DNA from: DASYQD01 sp036005845
Lineage (GTDB): Bacteria; Acidobacteriota; Thermoanaerobaculia; Multivoradales; JAIOJS01
Direction: 5' to 3'
Length of the DNA: 48,781 nucleotides
Assembly: GCA_036005845.1 (NCBI GenBank)
Contig: DASYQD010000129.1
Location: forward strand, 1-48,781
Below the pieces are notes generated by a model that did no database searches, was not told where the DNA came from, and worked only from the letters and a program-made list of their open reading frames with translations. Positions 28,098-38,036 of the stretch are shown piece by piece (position 1 is the first letter of the stretch; every line of letters starts with the position of its first letter). The translations under genes and the position numbers were made by a program.

Positions 28098-29030
28098 ATG
28101 TCCAAGCGCATCTTGCTCGCCGACGACAGCGTCACCATCCAGAAGGTCGTCGAGCTGACCTTCATGGACGAGGACTTCGAGGTGCGCGCGGTGAGCAACG
28201 GCGACGACGCGGTGGCTGCCCTCGACCAGGTGCAGCCCGATCTCGTGATCGCCGACGTCCACATGCCGGGCGCCAACGGCTACGAGGTCTGCCGCCGCGT
28301 CAAGCAGCAGCGGCCGCGCACGCCGGTGCTGCTGCTGGTCGGCACCTTCGAGCCCTTCGACGCCAACGAAGCCAACCGCGCCGGCGCCGACAGCTACTTG
28401 AAGAAGCCCTTCGACTCGCAGGAGCTGCTGCAGCGCGCGCACGACCTCATCGCGGCGGGGCAGGGGCCGGCGGGATCGATCGCCACGACTCCCGCCGACG
28501 AGATGGAGCTCTGGCAGCCGCAGGACGCCGGCCTCGACGAGACGGGTGACGTGTACGCTGCAGGCGCTCGCGGTGCGGCGGAAGACGAGCCGGTCGGGCC
28601 GCTCGGGCACGAGGTGCCCGACGAGATGGTGCTGGAGGCGTCGCCGTGGACGGAGGCCGAGGAAGGCCCCGGCGCCTCGCACCCCTCGGCCGCGCCGGCA
28701 GCGCAGCCGGCTCCCGCGCCGCAACCGGCGCCCGCCGCATCGTCCTTCGGCGCCACCTTCGCCGCCGGCGGCACGGCGGCAGCCGCGTCTGCTGCCGCTC
28801 CGCCGCCGCCCGCCTCTCCCGCATCCGGCCCGGCCGCCACCGCTCCGGCCTCAGTCGCCGCCAACGGCAGTCTCTCCGACGCGGACGTCGACCGCATCGC
28901 CCGCCGCGTCGTCGAGCTGCTCGGCGACCAGCTGGTGCGCGAGGTGGCTTGGGAGGTGGTCCCCGACATGGCGGAGCTGGTCATCAAGGACCGCCTGCGC
29001 GAGCTCGAGCGCCAGTTGGAAGTTCCCTAG
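28098..29030 (+). CDS. Response regulator with disordered linker and conserved C-terminal helix
   Basis: The protein has 310 residues. The receiver domain (1-120) has D9/D10, phospho-acceptor D53 (IADVHMPG), T83 and K103 (LKKPF). An Ala/Pro-rich, low-complexity linker runs from about 120 to 255. The last 50 residues (LSDADVDRIARRVVELLGD, then REVAWEVVPDMAELVIKDR) form an amphipathic helical tail of a type seen in receiver proteins of Myxococcota and Acidobacteriota. There is no DNA-binding domain. The start is supported by GGAGGA (28086-28091), 6 nt from the ATG, and a TATGCT box at 28070-28075. The output is probably protein-protein contact through the tail. Confidence 0.8.
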   Translation: MSKRILLADDSVTIQKVVELTFMDEDFEVRAVSNGDDAVAALDQVQPDLVIADVHMPGANGYEVCRRVKQQRPRTPVLLLVGTFEPFDANEANRAGADSYLKKPFDSQELLQRAHDLIAAGQGPAGSIATTPADEMELWQPQDAGLDETGDVYAAGARGAAEDEPVGPLGHEVPDEMVLEASPWTEAEEGPGASHPSAAPAAQPAPAPQPAPAASSFGATFAAGGTAAAASAAAPPPPASPASGPAATAPASVAANGSLSDADVDRIARRVVELLGDQLVREVAWEVVPDMAELVIKDRLRELERQLEVP

Positions 29031-29068
29031 CCCGCGGCGACGCGGGCGCCCTGTTCGACGACGCGCAG

Positions 29069-31696
<2,628 letters not shown>

Positions 31697-31722
31697 CGCC
31701 TCCGGATCGTCATGAGGCAGGA

Positions 31723-32538
31723 GTGAGCGGCGCGACGAGCTTCGCCGACCTGGTCGCCGAGAGCAGCCGCCGGCGGCTGCGGCGGGCGGGTCATCCGGAT
31801 GGCATCTCGTTCGACGTCGCCGTGCTGCGCCGCGTCGACTCCACGAACCGCCTCGCTTGGCGCATCCGCAAGGAGCTGGCGGAGGACGACATCGACGTGG
31901 AGGCGGCGCTGCTGGCGCACGAGCAGACCGCGGGGCGCGGGCGGCAGGGGCGGAGCTGGTCGAGCGCGGCGGGAATGGGCATCTACGCCAGCGTGTGCGG
32001 CGCGTTGGCCGAGCCGCGGCGGCTGCCGGTGTTGCCGCTCGCGGCGGCGGTAGCGATCGCCGAGGTGCTCGACCGTGCGCTGCCGGTGCCCTGCCGGCTC
32101 AAGTGGCCCAACGACGTCATGGTCAAAGGCCGCAAGCTTGCCGGCATCCTCGTCGAGGCGGCGGTGCGCGAGGGCGCGCGGCCGCAGGCGATCGTCGGCT
32201 TCGGCGTCAATTACGGCTACGGAGCGCGCGAGCTGCCGACTCCTGCCGCTACCTCGCTGTCGGTGGAGATGCGCGAGCCGCCGCCCTTGCCGGCGCTGGC
32301 GTGGGACCTCGCCGAGGCGGTGGCGCGCGAGCTGCGCTCGAAGGAGAGACGCGAAACGACGGTGGCGCGCTGGAGCGCGCGCTCGTTGCACCTGACGGGC
32401 GAGCCGCTGCGCTGCCGGTTGGCGGATGGCGAGGAGGTCGTGGGCACCTTCCTCGGCTTGACGCCGGATGGGCTGCTGCGGCTGGTGGTCGACGGACGCG
32501 AAGAGGTGATGGTGACTGCCGAGGTGGAGGAGTTGTGA
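31723..32538 (+). CDS. birA: Biotin--[acetyl-CoA carboxylase] ligase, class I
   Basis: The protein has 271 residues. The catalytic domain has RVDSTNRLAW, GRGRQGRSWSS (biotinyl-AMP loop), CRLKWPNDVMVKGRKLAGIL and GFGVNYG, and an SH3-like C-terminal domain follows (VVGTFLGLTPDGLLRLVVDG). There is no N-terminal helix-turn-helix, so it should not act as a biotin-operon repressor. The GTG at 31723 is the start in this frame nearest to the conserved region; an ATG at 31712 is in another frame. The stop overlaps the GTG start of coaX by 4 nt. Confidence 0.92.
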   Translation: MSGATSFADLVAESSRRRLRRAGHPDGISFDVAVLRRVDSTNRLAWRIRKELAEDDIDVEAALLAHEQTAGRGRQGRSWSSAAGMGIYASVCGALAEPRRLPVLPLAAAVAIAEVLDRALPVPCRLKWPNDVMVKGRKLAGILVEAAVREGARPQAIVGFGVNYGYGARELPTPAATSLSVEMREPPPLPALAWDLAEAVARELRSKERRETTVARWSARSLHLTGEPLRCRLADGEEVVGTFLGLTPDGLLRLVVDGREEVMVTAEVEEL

Positions 32539-33329
32539 GGGAGAAGGTGTACACGCGCAACTCGCTGCTCGTGCTCATCGACGTCGGCAACACCAACACC
32601 GTGCTCGGCGTCTATCGCGGCGACGAGCTGGTGGAGAGCTTCCGCCTGTCGACCGATCCCGAGCGCACGGCCGACGAGTACGGCGCGCTGCTGCTGCCGC
32701 TCTTCACGCGCGCGGAGCTCGAGCCCGAAGCCGCCGAGGCAGTCGTGGTGTCGTCGGTCGTGCCGCCGCTCAATGCCGTCTTCGAGCGCCTGGCGCTCCG
32801 CTTCTTCCGCCGCGAGCCGCTCTTCGTGGAGCCCGGCGTCAAGACCGGCATGCCGATCCGTTACGACAACCCGGCCGAGGTGGGCGCCGACCGCATCGTC
32901 AACGCCGTCGCCGCGCGCGAGCTGTTCGGCGCGCCGGTGGTGGTGGTCGACTTCGGCACCGCCACCACCTTCGACGTCGTCAACGCGGCGGGCGAGTATG
33001 CAGGCGGCATCATCTGCCCCGGCATCGGCATCTCGGCCGAGGCGCTCTTCGCGCACGCGTCACGGCTCTATCGCGTCGACATCCGGAGGCCGTCGCGCCT
33101 CGTCGGCAAGAACACCGCCGGCGCCATGCAGTCCGGCCTCTACTTCGGCTACGTCGGCCTCGTCGACGGCATCCTGGCGCGCCTCGCCGCCGAGCTGCCC
33201 GACCTGCGCGCGGTGATCGCCACCGGCGGTTTGGCTGAGCTGATCGCGGAGGGCTCGGAGCGCATCACCCACGTCGAGCCGCAGCTCACGCTCATCGGTC
33301 TGAAGCTCGTCCATGAGCGCAACCGCTGA
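32535..33329 (+). CDS. coaX: Type III pantothenate kinase
   Basis: The protein has 264 residues and carries out the first step of coenzyme A synthesis. The ASKHA-fold signatures are present: LVLIDVGNTNTVLGVY (phosphate-1 loop), YDNPAEVGADRIVNAVAA and VVDFGTATTFDVV, then GGIICPGIGIS. The GTG start overlaps the birA stop (GTGA), an arrangement often seen as a birA-coaX pair. A later GTG at 32547 is possible but would lose coupling. The downstream hypothetical gene overlaps its end by 17 nt. Confidence 0.94.
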   Translation: MREKVYTRNSLLVLIDVGNTNTVLGVYRGDELVESFRLSTDPERTADEYGALLLPLFTRAELEPEAAEAVVVSSVVPPLNAVFERLALRFFRREPLFVEPGVKTGMPIRYDNPAEVGADRIVNAVAARELFGAPVVVVDFGTATTFDVVNAAGEYAGGIICPGIGISAEALFAHASRLYRVDIRRPSRLVGKNTAGAMQSGLYFGYVGLVDGILARLAAELPDLRAVIATGGLAELIAEGSERITHVEPQLTLIGLKLVHERNR

Positions 33330-34002
33330 CGGCGGCGGCGCGCCGAAGGCCCCGGTCGCTCACGCCGCCGCGGCAGCGCCCAGCGACGAGGAAGTCGCGT
33401 ACTTCCGCGCCGTCGAGGACGCCTTCGTGAGATTGCGCGGTGCGCCGCTGCTGCTGTCGCCTGCCGACTTTCTGGTTGCGGCGCGCTGGCGGCGCGAGGG
33501 TGTGCCGCTGTCGTTGGTCGTCGCGACACTCGAGGAGGTCTTCGCGAAGCGGCGCGAGCGTGAAGCGAAGGGGCGAATCAACAGCCTGCGCTACTGCGCG
33601 CAGGCGGTCGATGCGGCCTGGGCCGAGGTGCGCGAGCTGCAGGGACCGGAGCGGAGGAAAGTGGTGGTCGAGACGCCGGTGGCGGAGCGACTGGCGGCGC
33701 TGGCGGAGAGGTTGCCAACGGAGATCGGGCGGCGTGAGGATTGGAGACGCCGCGTGCTGGCGTTGTCGGGGCCGGCAGAAGCGGTGGAGCAGGCCCTGCG
33801 GGCCCTCGACGACGAGCTTCTGAAGGCGGCCGATGCGAGCCTCGTCGCGACTGAGCGCGAGCGCCTCGATGGCGAGGTCGAGGCGATCCTCGACGGCCTC
33901 CGCGACCGCTTTCCCGAAAGCGAGCTCGAGGCGTTGCGCGCGCAGCTTCGACGGCAGCGGCTGCGGCGCTTGATGAGGTTGCCGGTCCTTACGCTGTTCT
34001 AG
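33313..34002 (+). CDS. Hypothetical protein, helical
   Basis: The protein has 229 residues and no signal peptide. After a low-complexity Ala-rich start comes a helical body: EVAYFRAVEDAFVRLRGAPL, LSPADFLVAARWRREGVPLS, LVVATLEEVFAKRRER and SLRYCAQAVDAAWAEV. The first third resembles a small helical initiator-like or DnaD-like fold, but not enough to name. The gene starts inside coaX and so is probably co-translated. No catalytic motif is visible. Codon and base use match the neighbours. Confidence 0.65.
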   Translation: MSATADGGGAPKAPVAHAAAAAPSDEEVAYFRAVEDAFVRLRGAPLLLSPADFLVAARWRREGVPLSLVVATLEEVFAKRREREAKGRINSLRYCAQAVDAAWAEVRELQGPERRKVVVETPVAERLAALAERLPTEIGRREDWRRRVLALSGPAEAVEQALRALDDELLKAADASLVATERERLDGEVEAILDGLRDRFPESELEALRAQLRRQRLRRLMRLPVLTLF

Positions 34003-34028
34003 CCACTGCACTGCGAGAGGAGAAGGAC

Positions 34029-34316
34029 GTGAAAGAACGAGGCCTTCAAGCTGCCGCTCCGCGACCGGAAGGCGTGCCGGGGCTGCTCATCGACGAGATC
34101 GAGCTGGCAGGAATCTTCAGGACATCCAAGGGCTTCGTGGCGCAGGTTTCAGCACTCAGTCCTCGCAAGTCGTATCTCCTCAAGGAGGGCGACCAGCTCT
34201 ACGACGGCGACGTCGTCAGCATCAGCAGGCAGGAAGTCGTCTTCAAGCAAGTGGTCGCGGACCCGACCGCACCGAAGCCTTTCCGCGAAGTGGTGAAGAG
34301 TCTCACGCCCACGTAA
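34029..34316 (+). CDS. PilP-like domain protein lacking a signal sequence
   Basis: The protein has 95 residues from the GTG at 34029, which follows a GGAG about 8 nt upstream. LLIDEIELAGIFRTSKGFVA, KSYLLKEGDQLYDGDVVSI and EVVFKQVV match the beta-sandwich core of the type IV pilus protein PilP. Full PilP is a lipoprotein with an N-terminal tail that binds PilN/PilO; here no signal peptide or lipobox is seen and no pilMNOQ genes are near. It could be a shortened, cytoplasmic or relocated derivative, or the true start may use an unrecognised codon. Its place just before comEC is suggestive for DNA uptake, but that is inference. Confidence 0.6.
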   Translation: MKERGLQAAAPRPEGVPGLLIDEIELAGIFRTSKGFVAQVSALSPRKSYLLKEGDQLYDGDVVSISRQEVVFKQVVADPTAPKPFREVVKSLTPT

Positions 34317-34414
34317 CGCGGACGCGCTGCCGCGCGTCGCCCGCTTCGGGATCGCTGACGTCATCGTCGAGCATTGCCTGCAAGGTTCGGTGCGAGAAAT
34401 CCGTCTGATTCGGC

Positions 34415-36676
34415 GTGGAGGCAACGCTGCCCACGCCGCCGTTGTCGGTGCGTGCACCGCTCTTGGTGCCGGCGATGCTCGTCGTCGCGGCGGCGTGGCT
34501 GGCGGTGCGGATGCCGTGGCTGCCGGTGCCGCTCGTCGTGGCGCTCGGCGCCGCCGGCCTGGCGCTGGGCAGGCGCCTTGGCTCGCTGATCGTCTGGGCG
34601 GCGCTGGGGCTATTGTGGGCGCAGGTACGTTGGGCGGGACCACGCGAGTCGTTTCTGGTGTTGCAGCCGGGAAGGCCGGTGACGCTGTCGGGTGACGTGG
34701 CGGGGTGCTGGGCCGCCGACGAGGGCGGCGAGAGCGCCTGGCTTGCCGTCGATCAGGTGGCGCAGGGCGGGGCCCTGCGTCGGACGGCAGCGCGGGTACG
34801 CGTGCATTTGCCGCGGCGGCCGAGCGCGGGAGCCTGCGGCGGACGGCTCTCGGTGCGCGGCTACCTGCGCCCTCCCAAGACCTACCGCAACGCTGTGGTG
34901 ACCGAGGTCGGCGGCTGGAGCCTGTGGGTGAAGGGCGCCGGCCTCGCCGAGTCGATGGCACCGCCCGACCTGCTGTCGCGCGCTGCCGGCGCGGCGCGCA
35001 GTCGCTTGTTCCCCTTCGCGAGCGACGACGCGGAGCGGCCGGGGCTGCGGCTCGCTCGCGCGTTGCTGCTCGGCGACGGCAACGCGCTGCCGCCGCTGCA
35101 GCGCGAGGCGATGCGGCGCGTCGGCTTGGCGCACCTCGTCGCGGTGTCCGGGCTCAACGTCGGCATGGTGGCGACGGTCTTCTTCGCCCTCTTGCTTCGC
35201 GCACCGCGCGGCCTGCGACTCGCCGGCACCATGGCGGGAGTGCTCGCTTACGCGCTGCTCGTCGGTCCACTGCCGTCGCTGCTGCGGGCGCTGCTGATGG
35301 CCGCCGTCGTCCTCGGTGCGCTCATGCTCCGGCGCCTGCCGGCGGCGCTCAATGGCCTCGCCGTCTCCTGCCTGCTGCTCGTGCTGCTCGACCCATCGTG
35401 GGTGGAGGATCTCGGCTTCCAACTCAGCGTCGCCGCCACTGGTGGCCTACTCGCGCTCTCAGCGCCGCTGCGTCGGTGCTTGCGATCCCTCGGCCCCCTC
35501 GCCACGCCGCTCGCCGTCACGCTCGCCGCGCAGCTCGCGACGCTGCCCTGGTCGCTCGCGGCGTTCGGGCGCCTGAGCCCGGTCTCGCCGCTCGCCAACT
35601 TGATAGCCATCCCGTGGTCGGGCGTGGCGCTGGTGGTCGCGCTGGCGTGGGCATCGCTGCGTCTCACCATTGGAGCGGCCGCGGACGTCATCCTGCCGCT
35701 CCTCGACCTGCTGGCCGCGCCGCTCGCGTGGCTCGAACGCCTGCCCGCCAGCCGCTGGATCACCTGGCCGCAGCAAGCGCCGTGGTGGTGCGCGTGGGCG
35801 ATGACCGTGCTCTTGATGACGTGCATCCTCCTCCCCCGCCCGCGCTGGAGCGTCGTCGCGCGTCTCGGCATCGTCATCGCGATCGTCATCGGCGCCTGGC
35901 CCCGGGCTGCGCCGGCAGCACCCGAGCTGGTGATGATCGACGTGGGGCAGGGCGACGCCATCCTCCTGCGCGACGGGAATGCGACGCTCTTGATCGACGG
36001 CGGAGGCTGGCGCCGACCCGGCTTCGGCGGTCGCGTGCTCTTTCCCGCGCTGACCGCCCTTGGCGTGCGCCAGCTCGACGTCCTCGCCGTCACCCACCCC
36101 GACAGCGACCACTGCGGCGGCGCCGCCGATCTCCTCCGCGAGCTTCCCGTCGGCCAGGTCTGGGCGCCGCCCGGCATCGCCGACACTCCCTGCGGCACGA
36201 GCCTGCACGTTCGCAACACGCCCTATCGCGAGCTGGCCGCCGGCGACGTCGCGCGCCTCGCCCGCTGGCGCCTTCGCGTTCTCAACCCCGAGCGCAACGG
36301 CCAAGGTGCCGACAACCACCGCTCGCTAGTCCTCCTCGCCGAAGCCGTCGGTCGCCGCGCCCTCCTAACCGGCGACCTCGACGCCGCCGGCGAGGCCGCT
36401 CTCCTACGCCGCTGGGGCGCCGAGACGCTGAAATGCGACCTCCTCAAAGTCGCTCACCACGGCAGCCCGAGCTCATCCATCCCACCCTTTCTGCGCGCCG
36501 CCGCCCCACGTCTCGCCCTCATCTCAGTCGGCGCCGGCAACGCATACGGACATCCTTCGCCGAAGGTACTAGTCCTCCTCGACCGCGATCGGATTCCCAT
36601 TCTCCGCACCGACCGAGACGGCATGGTACGAGTCCAATTGGGACACCGCTGGCGCCTGCAAACGACCGCGCCGTGA
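34415..36676 (+). CDS. comEC: ComEC/Rec2 DNA uptake channel protein
   Basis: The protein has 753 residues with all three ComEC parts: an N-terminal membrane and OB-like domain (about 1-190), the Competence domain (about 200-490; ARALLLGDGNALPPL, LAHLVAVSGLNVGMVA, LVGPLPSLLRALLM) and a C-terminal metallo-beta-lactamase-like domain (about 505-745; DVGQGDAILLRDG, THPDSDHCGGAADLL, TGDLDAAGEAAL, KVAHHGSPSS). It moves single-stranded DNA across the inner membrane, and the lactamase-like part may degrade the other strand. A GTG start is used. An intact gene implies capacity for natural transformation if pilus and DprA genes exist elsewhere. Confidence 0.93.
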   Translation: MEATLPTPPLSVRAPLLVPAMLVVAAAWLAVRMPWLPVPLVVALGAAGLALGRRLGSLIVWAALGLLWAQVRWAGPRESFLVLQPGRPVTLSGDVAGCWAADEGGESAWLAVDQVAQGGALRRTAARVRVHLPRRPSAGACGGRLSVRGYLRPPKTYRNAVVTEVGGWSLWVKGAGLAESMAPPDLLSRAAGAARSRLFPFASDDAERPGLRLARALLLGDGNALPPLQREAMRRVGLAHLVAVSGLNVGMVATVFFALLLRAPRGLRLAGTMAGVLAYALLVGPLPSLLRALLMAAVVLGALMLRRLPAALNGLAVSCLLLVLLDPSWVEDLGFQLSVAATGGLLALSAPLRRCLRSLGPLATPLAVTLAAQLATLPWSLAAFGRLSPVSPLANLIAIPWSGVALVVALAWASLRLTIGAAADVILPLLDLLAAPLAWLERLPASRWITWPQQAPWWCAWAMTVLLMTCILLPRPRWSVVARLGIVIAIVIGAWPRAAPAAPELVMIDVGQGDAILLRDGNATLLIDGGGWRRPGFGGRVLFPALTALGVRQLDVLAVTHPDSDHCGGAADLLRELPVGQVWAPPGIADTPCGTSLHVRNTPYRELAAGDVARLARWRLRVLNPERNGQGADNHRSLVLLAEAVGRRALLTGDLDAAGEAALLRRWGAETLKCDLLKVAHHGSPSSSIPPFLRAAAPRLALISVGAGNAYGHPSPKVLVLLDRDRIPILRTDRDGMVRVQLGHRWRLQTTAP

Positions 36677-36685
36677 CCACCGAGC

Positions 36686-36815
36686 CCGGAGTGGGCGCCG
36701 CGCGGAGCGGGCGCGCCGAGCGGAGGGCTCCCGGTCGCGCGCAGCCGTCTTCGGCGAGCACGAACGGGATACCGATCGGCTGGCGGGGACCCGTGGAGCG
36801 CGGCGCCCACTCCGG
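36686..36815. repeat. 18-nt perfect inverted repeat flanking 94 nt
   Basis: CCGGAGTGGGCGCCGCGC (36686-36703) is the exact reverse complement of 36798-36815. It fills most of the 187-nt gap between comEC and miaA. The centre holds no ORF of note. It could be a second small palindromic mobile element or a strong stem acting on comEC mRNA; no U-tract follows. Confidence 0.7.
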
Positions 36816-36850
36816 CTTCAGCACCCCGATCCGACACGCGGCCCCTTCAC

Positions 36851-36856
36851 TAGACT
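36851..36856 (+). promoter_or_regulatory. Putative -10 box, leaderless miaA
   Basis: TAGACT ends 7 nt before the GTG start at 36864. No Shine-Dalgarno lies between. No clear -35 is seen. Confidence 0.4.
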
Positions 36857-36863
36857 CCTCCGA

Positions 36864-37802
36864 GTGCGCTCAACCGTCGCGATCCTCGGCGCCACAGCGA
36901 CCGGCAAATCCGCGCTGGCGCTTCGCCTAGCCGAGCACCTCGACGGCGAGATCGTCAACGCCGACGCGCTGCAGGTCTACCGCGGCCTCGACATCGGCAC
37001 CGGCAAACCCACTGCCGCCGACCGCGCCCGGGTGCCGCACCACCTCCTCGACATCCTCGACCCCGACCAACCCCTCAGCGCCGGCGAGCTCGCCCGCCAC
37101 GCCCGCGCCGCCATCGCCGGCATCCAATCGCGCGGCAAGCTGCCGCTGGTCGTCGGCGGCAGCGGCCTCTACGTCCGCGCGCTCTTCTCCGGCATCAGCC
37201 CGATGCCGAAGATCGAGCCGCGCCTCCGCGCCTGGCTGACCAAATCCCACGCGCGCCACGGTCTTCCTCCACTACGCCGCTGGCTCCGCGTCCTCGACCC
37301 GCCGACCGCCGCCCGCACCACCGAAGGCGACACCCAGCGCACCCTCCGCGCCCTCGAGCTGGCGCTCTCCAGCGGCCGTCCGCAGTCCTGGTGGATCGCC
37401 CAATCGCCCTTCGCGAAGGACGCGCTTCCCGCGGTCCACATCGGATTGACGCTCCCGAGAACCGTCCTGTACCATCGGATCGCGGAGCGCGTCTCCGCGA
37501 TGGTCGCGGTGGGGTGGGTGAGAGAGGTCGAAGGGCTCCTTCAGGCGGGTTGGGACCCGGGTTCTCCGGCGTTCCAGGCAATCGGCTACCGGCAGCTCGC
37601 CGAGCACGTACGCGGTGAGATCGGCCTCGACCAGGCGGTCGAGGAGACGATCCGGGCGACTCGCCGTTTCGCCAAACGCCAAGCCACATGGTTCCGCCGC
37701 GAGCCGGACGTCGTCTGGTTCGAGGCCGATGACCCCGATGCGACCGTGAGCCGTGTTCTCGATTTTTTGAAGAACCGACGCTCCGGGGATCCCCGGGAAT
37801 AG
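36864..37802 (+). CDS. miaA: tRNA dimethylallyltransferase
   Basis: A 312-residue enzyme that adds an isopentenyl group to A37 of tRNAs reading UNN codons. The P-loop is LGATATGKSALA; NADALQVYRGLDIGTGKP and VVGGSGLYVRAL are typical MiaA segments; the catalytic core continues to QAIGYRQLAEHVRGE and TRRFAKRQATWFRRE. It uses a GTG start with a -10-like box 7 nt ahead and no Shine-Dalgarno. It is followed 12 nt later by hfq, the widely conserved miaA-hfq order. Confidence 0.95.
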   Translation: MRSTVAILGATATGKSALALRLAEHLDGEIVNADALQVYRGLDIGTGKPTAADRARVPHHLLDILDPDQPLSAGELARHARAAIAGIQSRGKLPLVVGGSGLYVRALFSGISPMPKIEPRLRAWLTKSHARHGLPPLRRWLRVLDPPTAARTTEGDTQRTLRALELALSSGRPQSWWIAQSPFAKDALPAVHIGLTLPRTVLYHRIAERVSAMVAVGWVREVEGLLQAGWDPGSPAFQAIGYRQLAEHVRGEIGLDQAVEETIRATRRFAKRQATWFRREPDVVWFEADDPDATVSRVLDFLKNRRSGDPRE

Positions 37803-37814
37803 GATGGTTTCCAC

Positions 37815-38036
37815 ATGGCGAAGCATGCGATCAACATCCAGGACGGTTTCCTCTTCCAGAGCCTCAAGGAGGCGCGTGAGATGCGTGTCTCGCTGGTCAC
37901 CGGGGCGCAGCTCGGTGGGCGGCTGAAGCGCTTCGACCGCTTTGCCATCGTCCTCGAAAAGGAAGGGCAGGAGCTCCTCGTCTACAAGCATGCCATCGCG
38001 ACCATCGGCGCCGCCGCCGCCGCCGCGGCAACGTAA
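37815..38036 (+). CDS. hfq: RNA chaperone Hfq
   Basis: The protein has 73 residues. NIQDGFLFQSLKEAREMRVS matches the N-terminal helix and first Sm strand, GGRLKRFDRFAIVLEKEGQ the Sm1 region, and LLVYKHAIATI the Sm2 motif with the conserved Y-K-H. The N-terminal helix (GFLFQSLKEARE) departs from the usual FLN-x-LRK. The tail is a short run of Ala with no acidic C-terminus. An AGGAT element lies about 11 nt upstream. As a hexamer it should bind small RNAs and mRNA and mediate their pairing. Its end overlaps the probable start of the lipoprotein gene. Confidence 0.93.
   Translation: MAKHAINIQDGFLFQSLKEAREMRVSLVTGAQLGGRLKRFDRFAIVLEKEGQELLVYKHAIATIGAAAAAAAT

Noticed and set aside
36677..36863. 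Short ORFs in the comEC-miaA gap
   Set aside because: They are by-products of the inverted repeat, with no start signal or protein-like composition.
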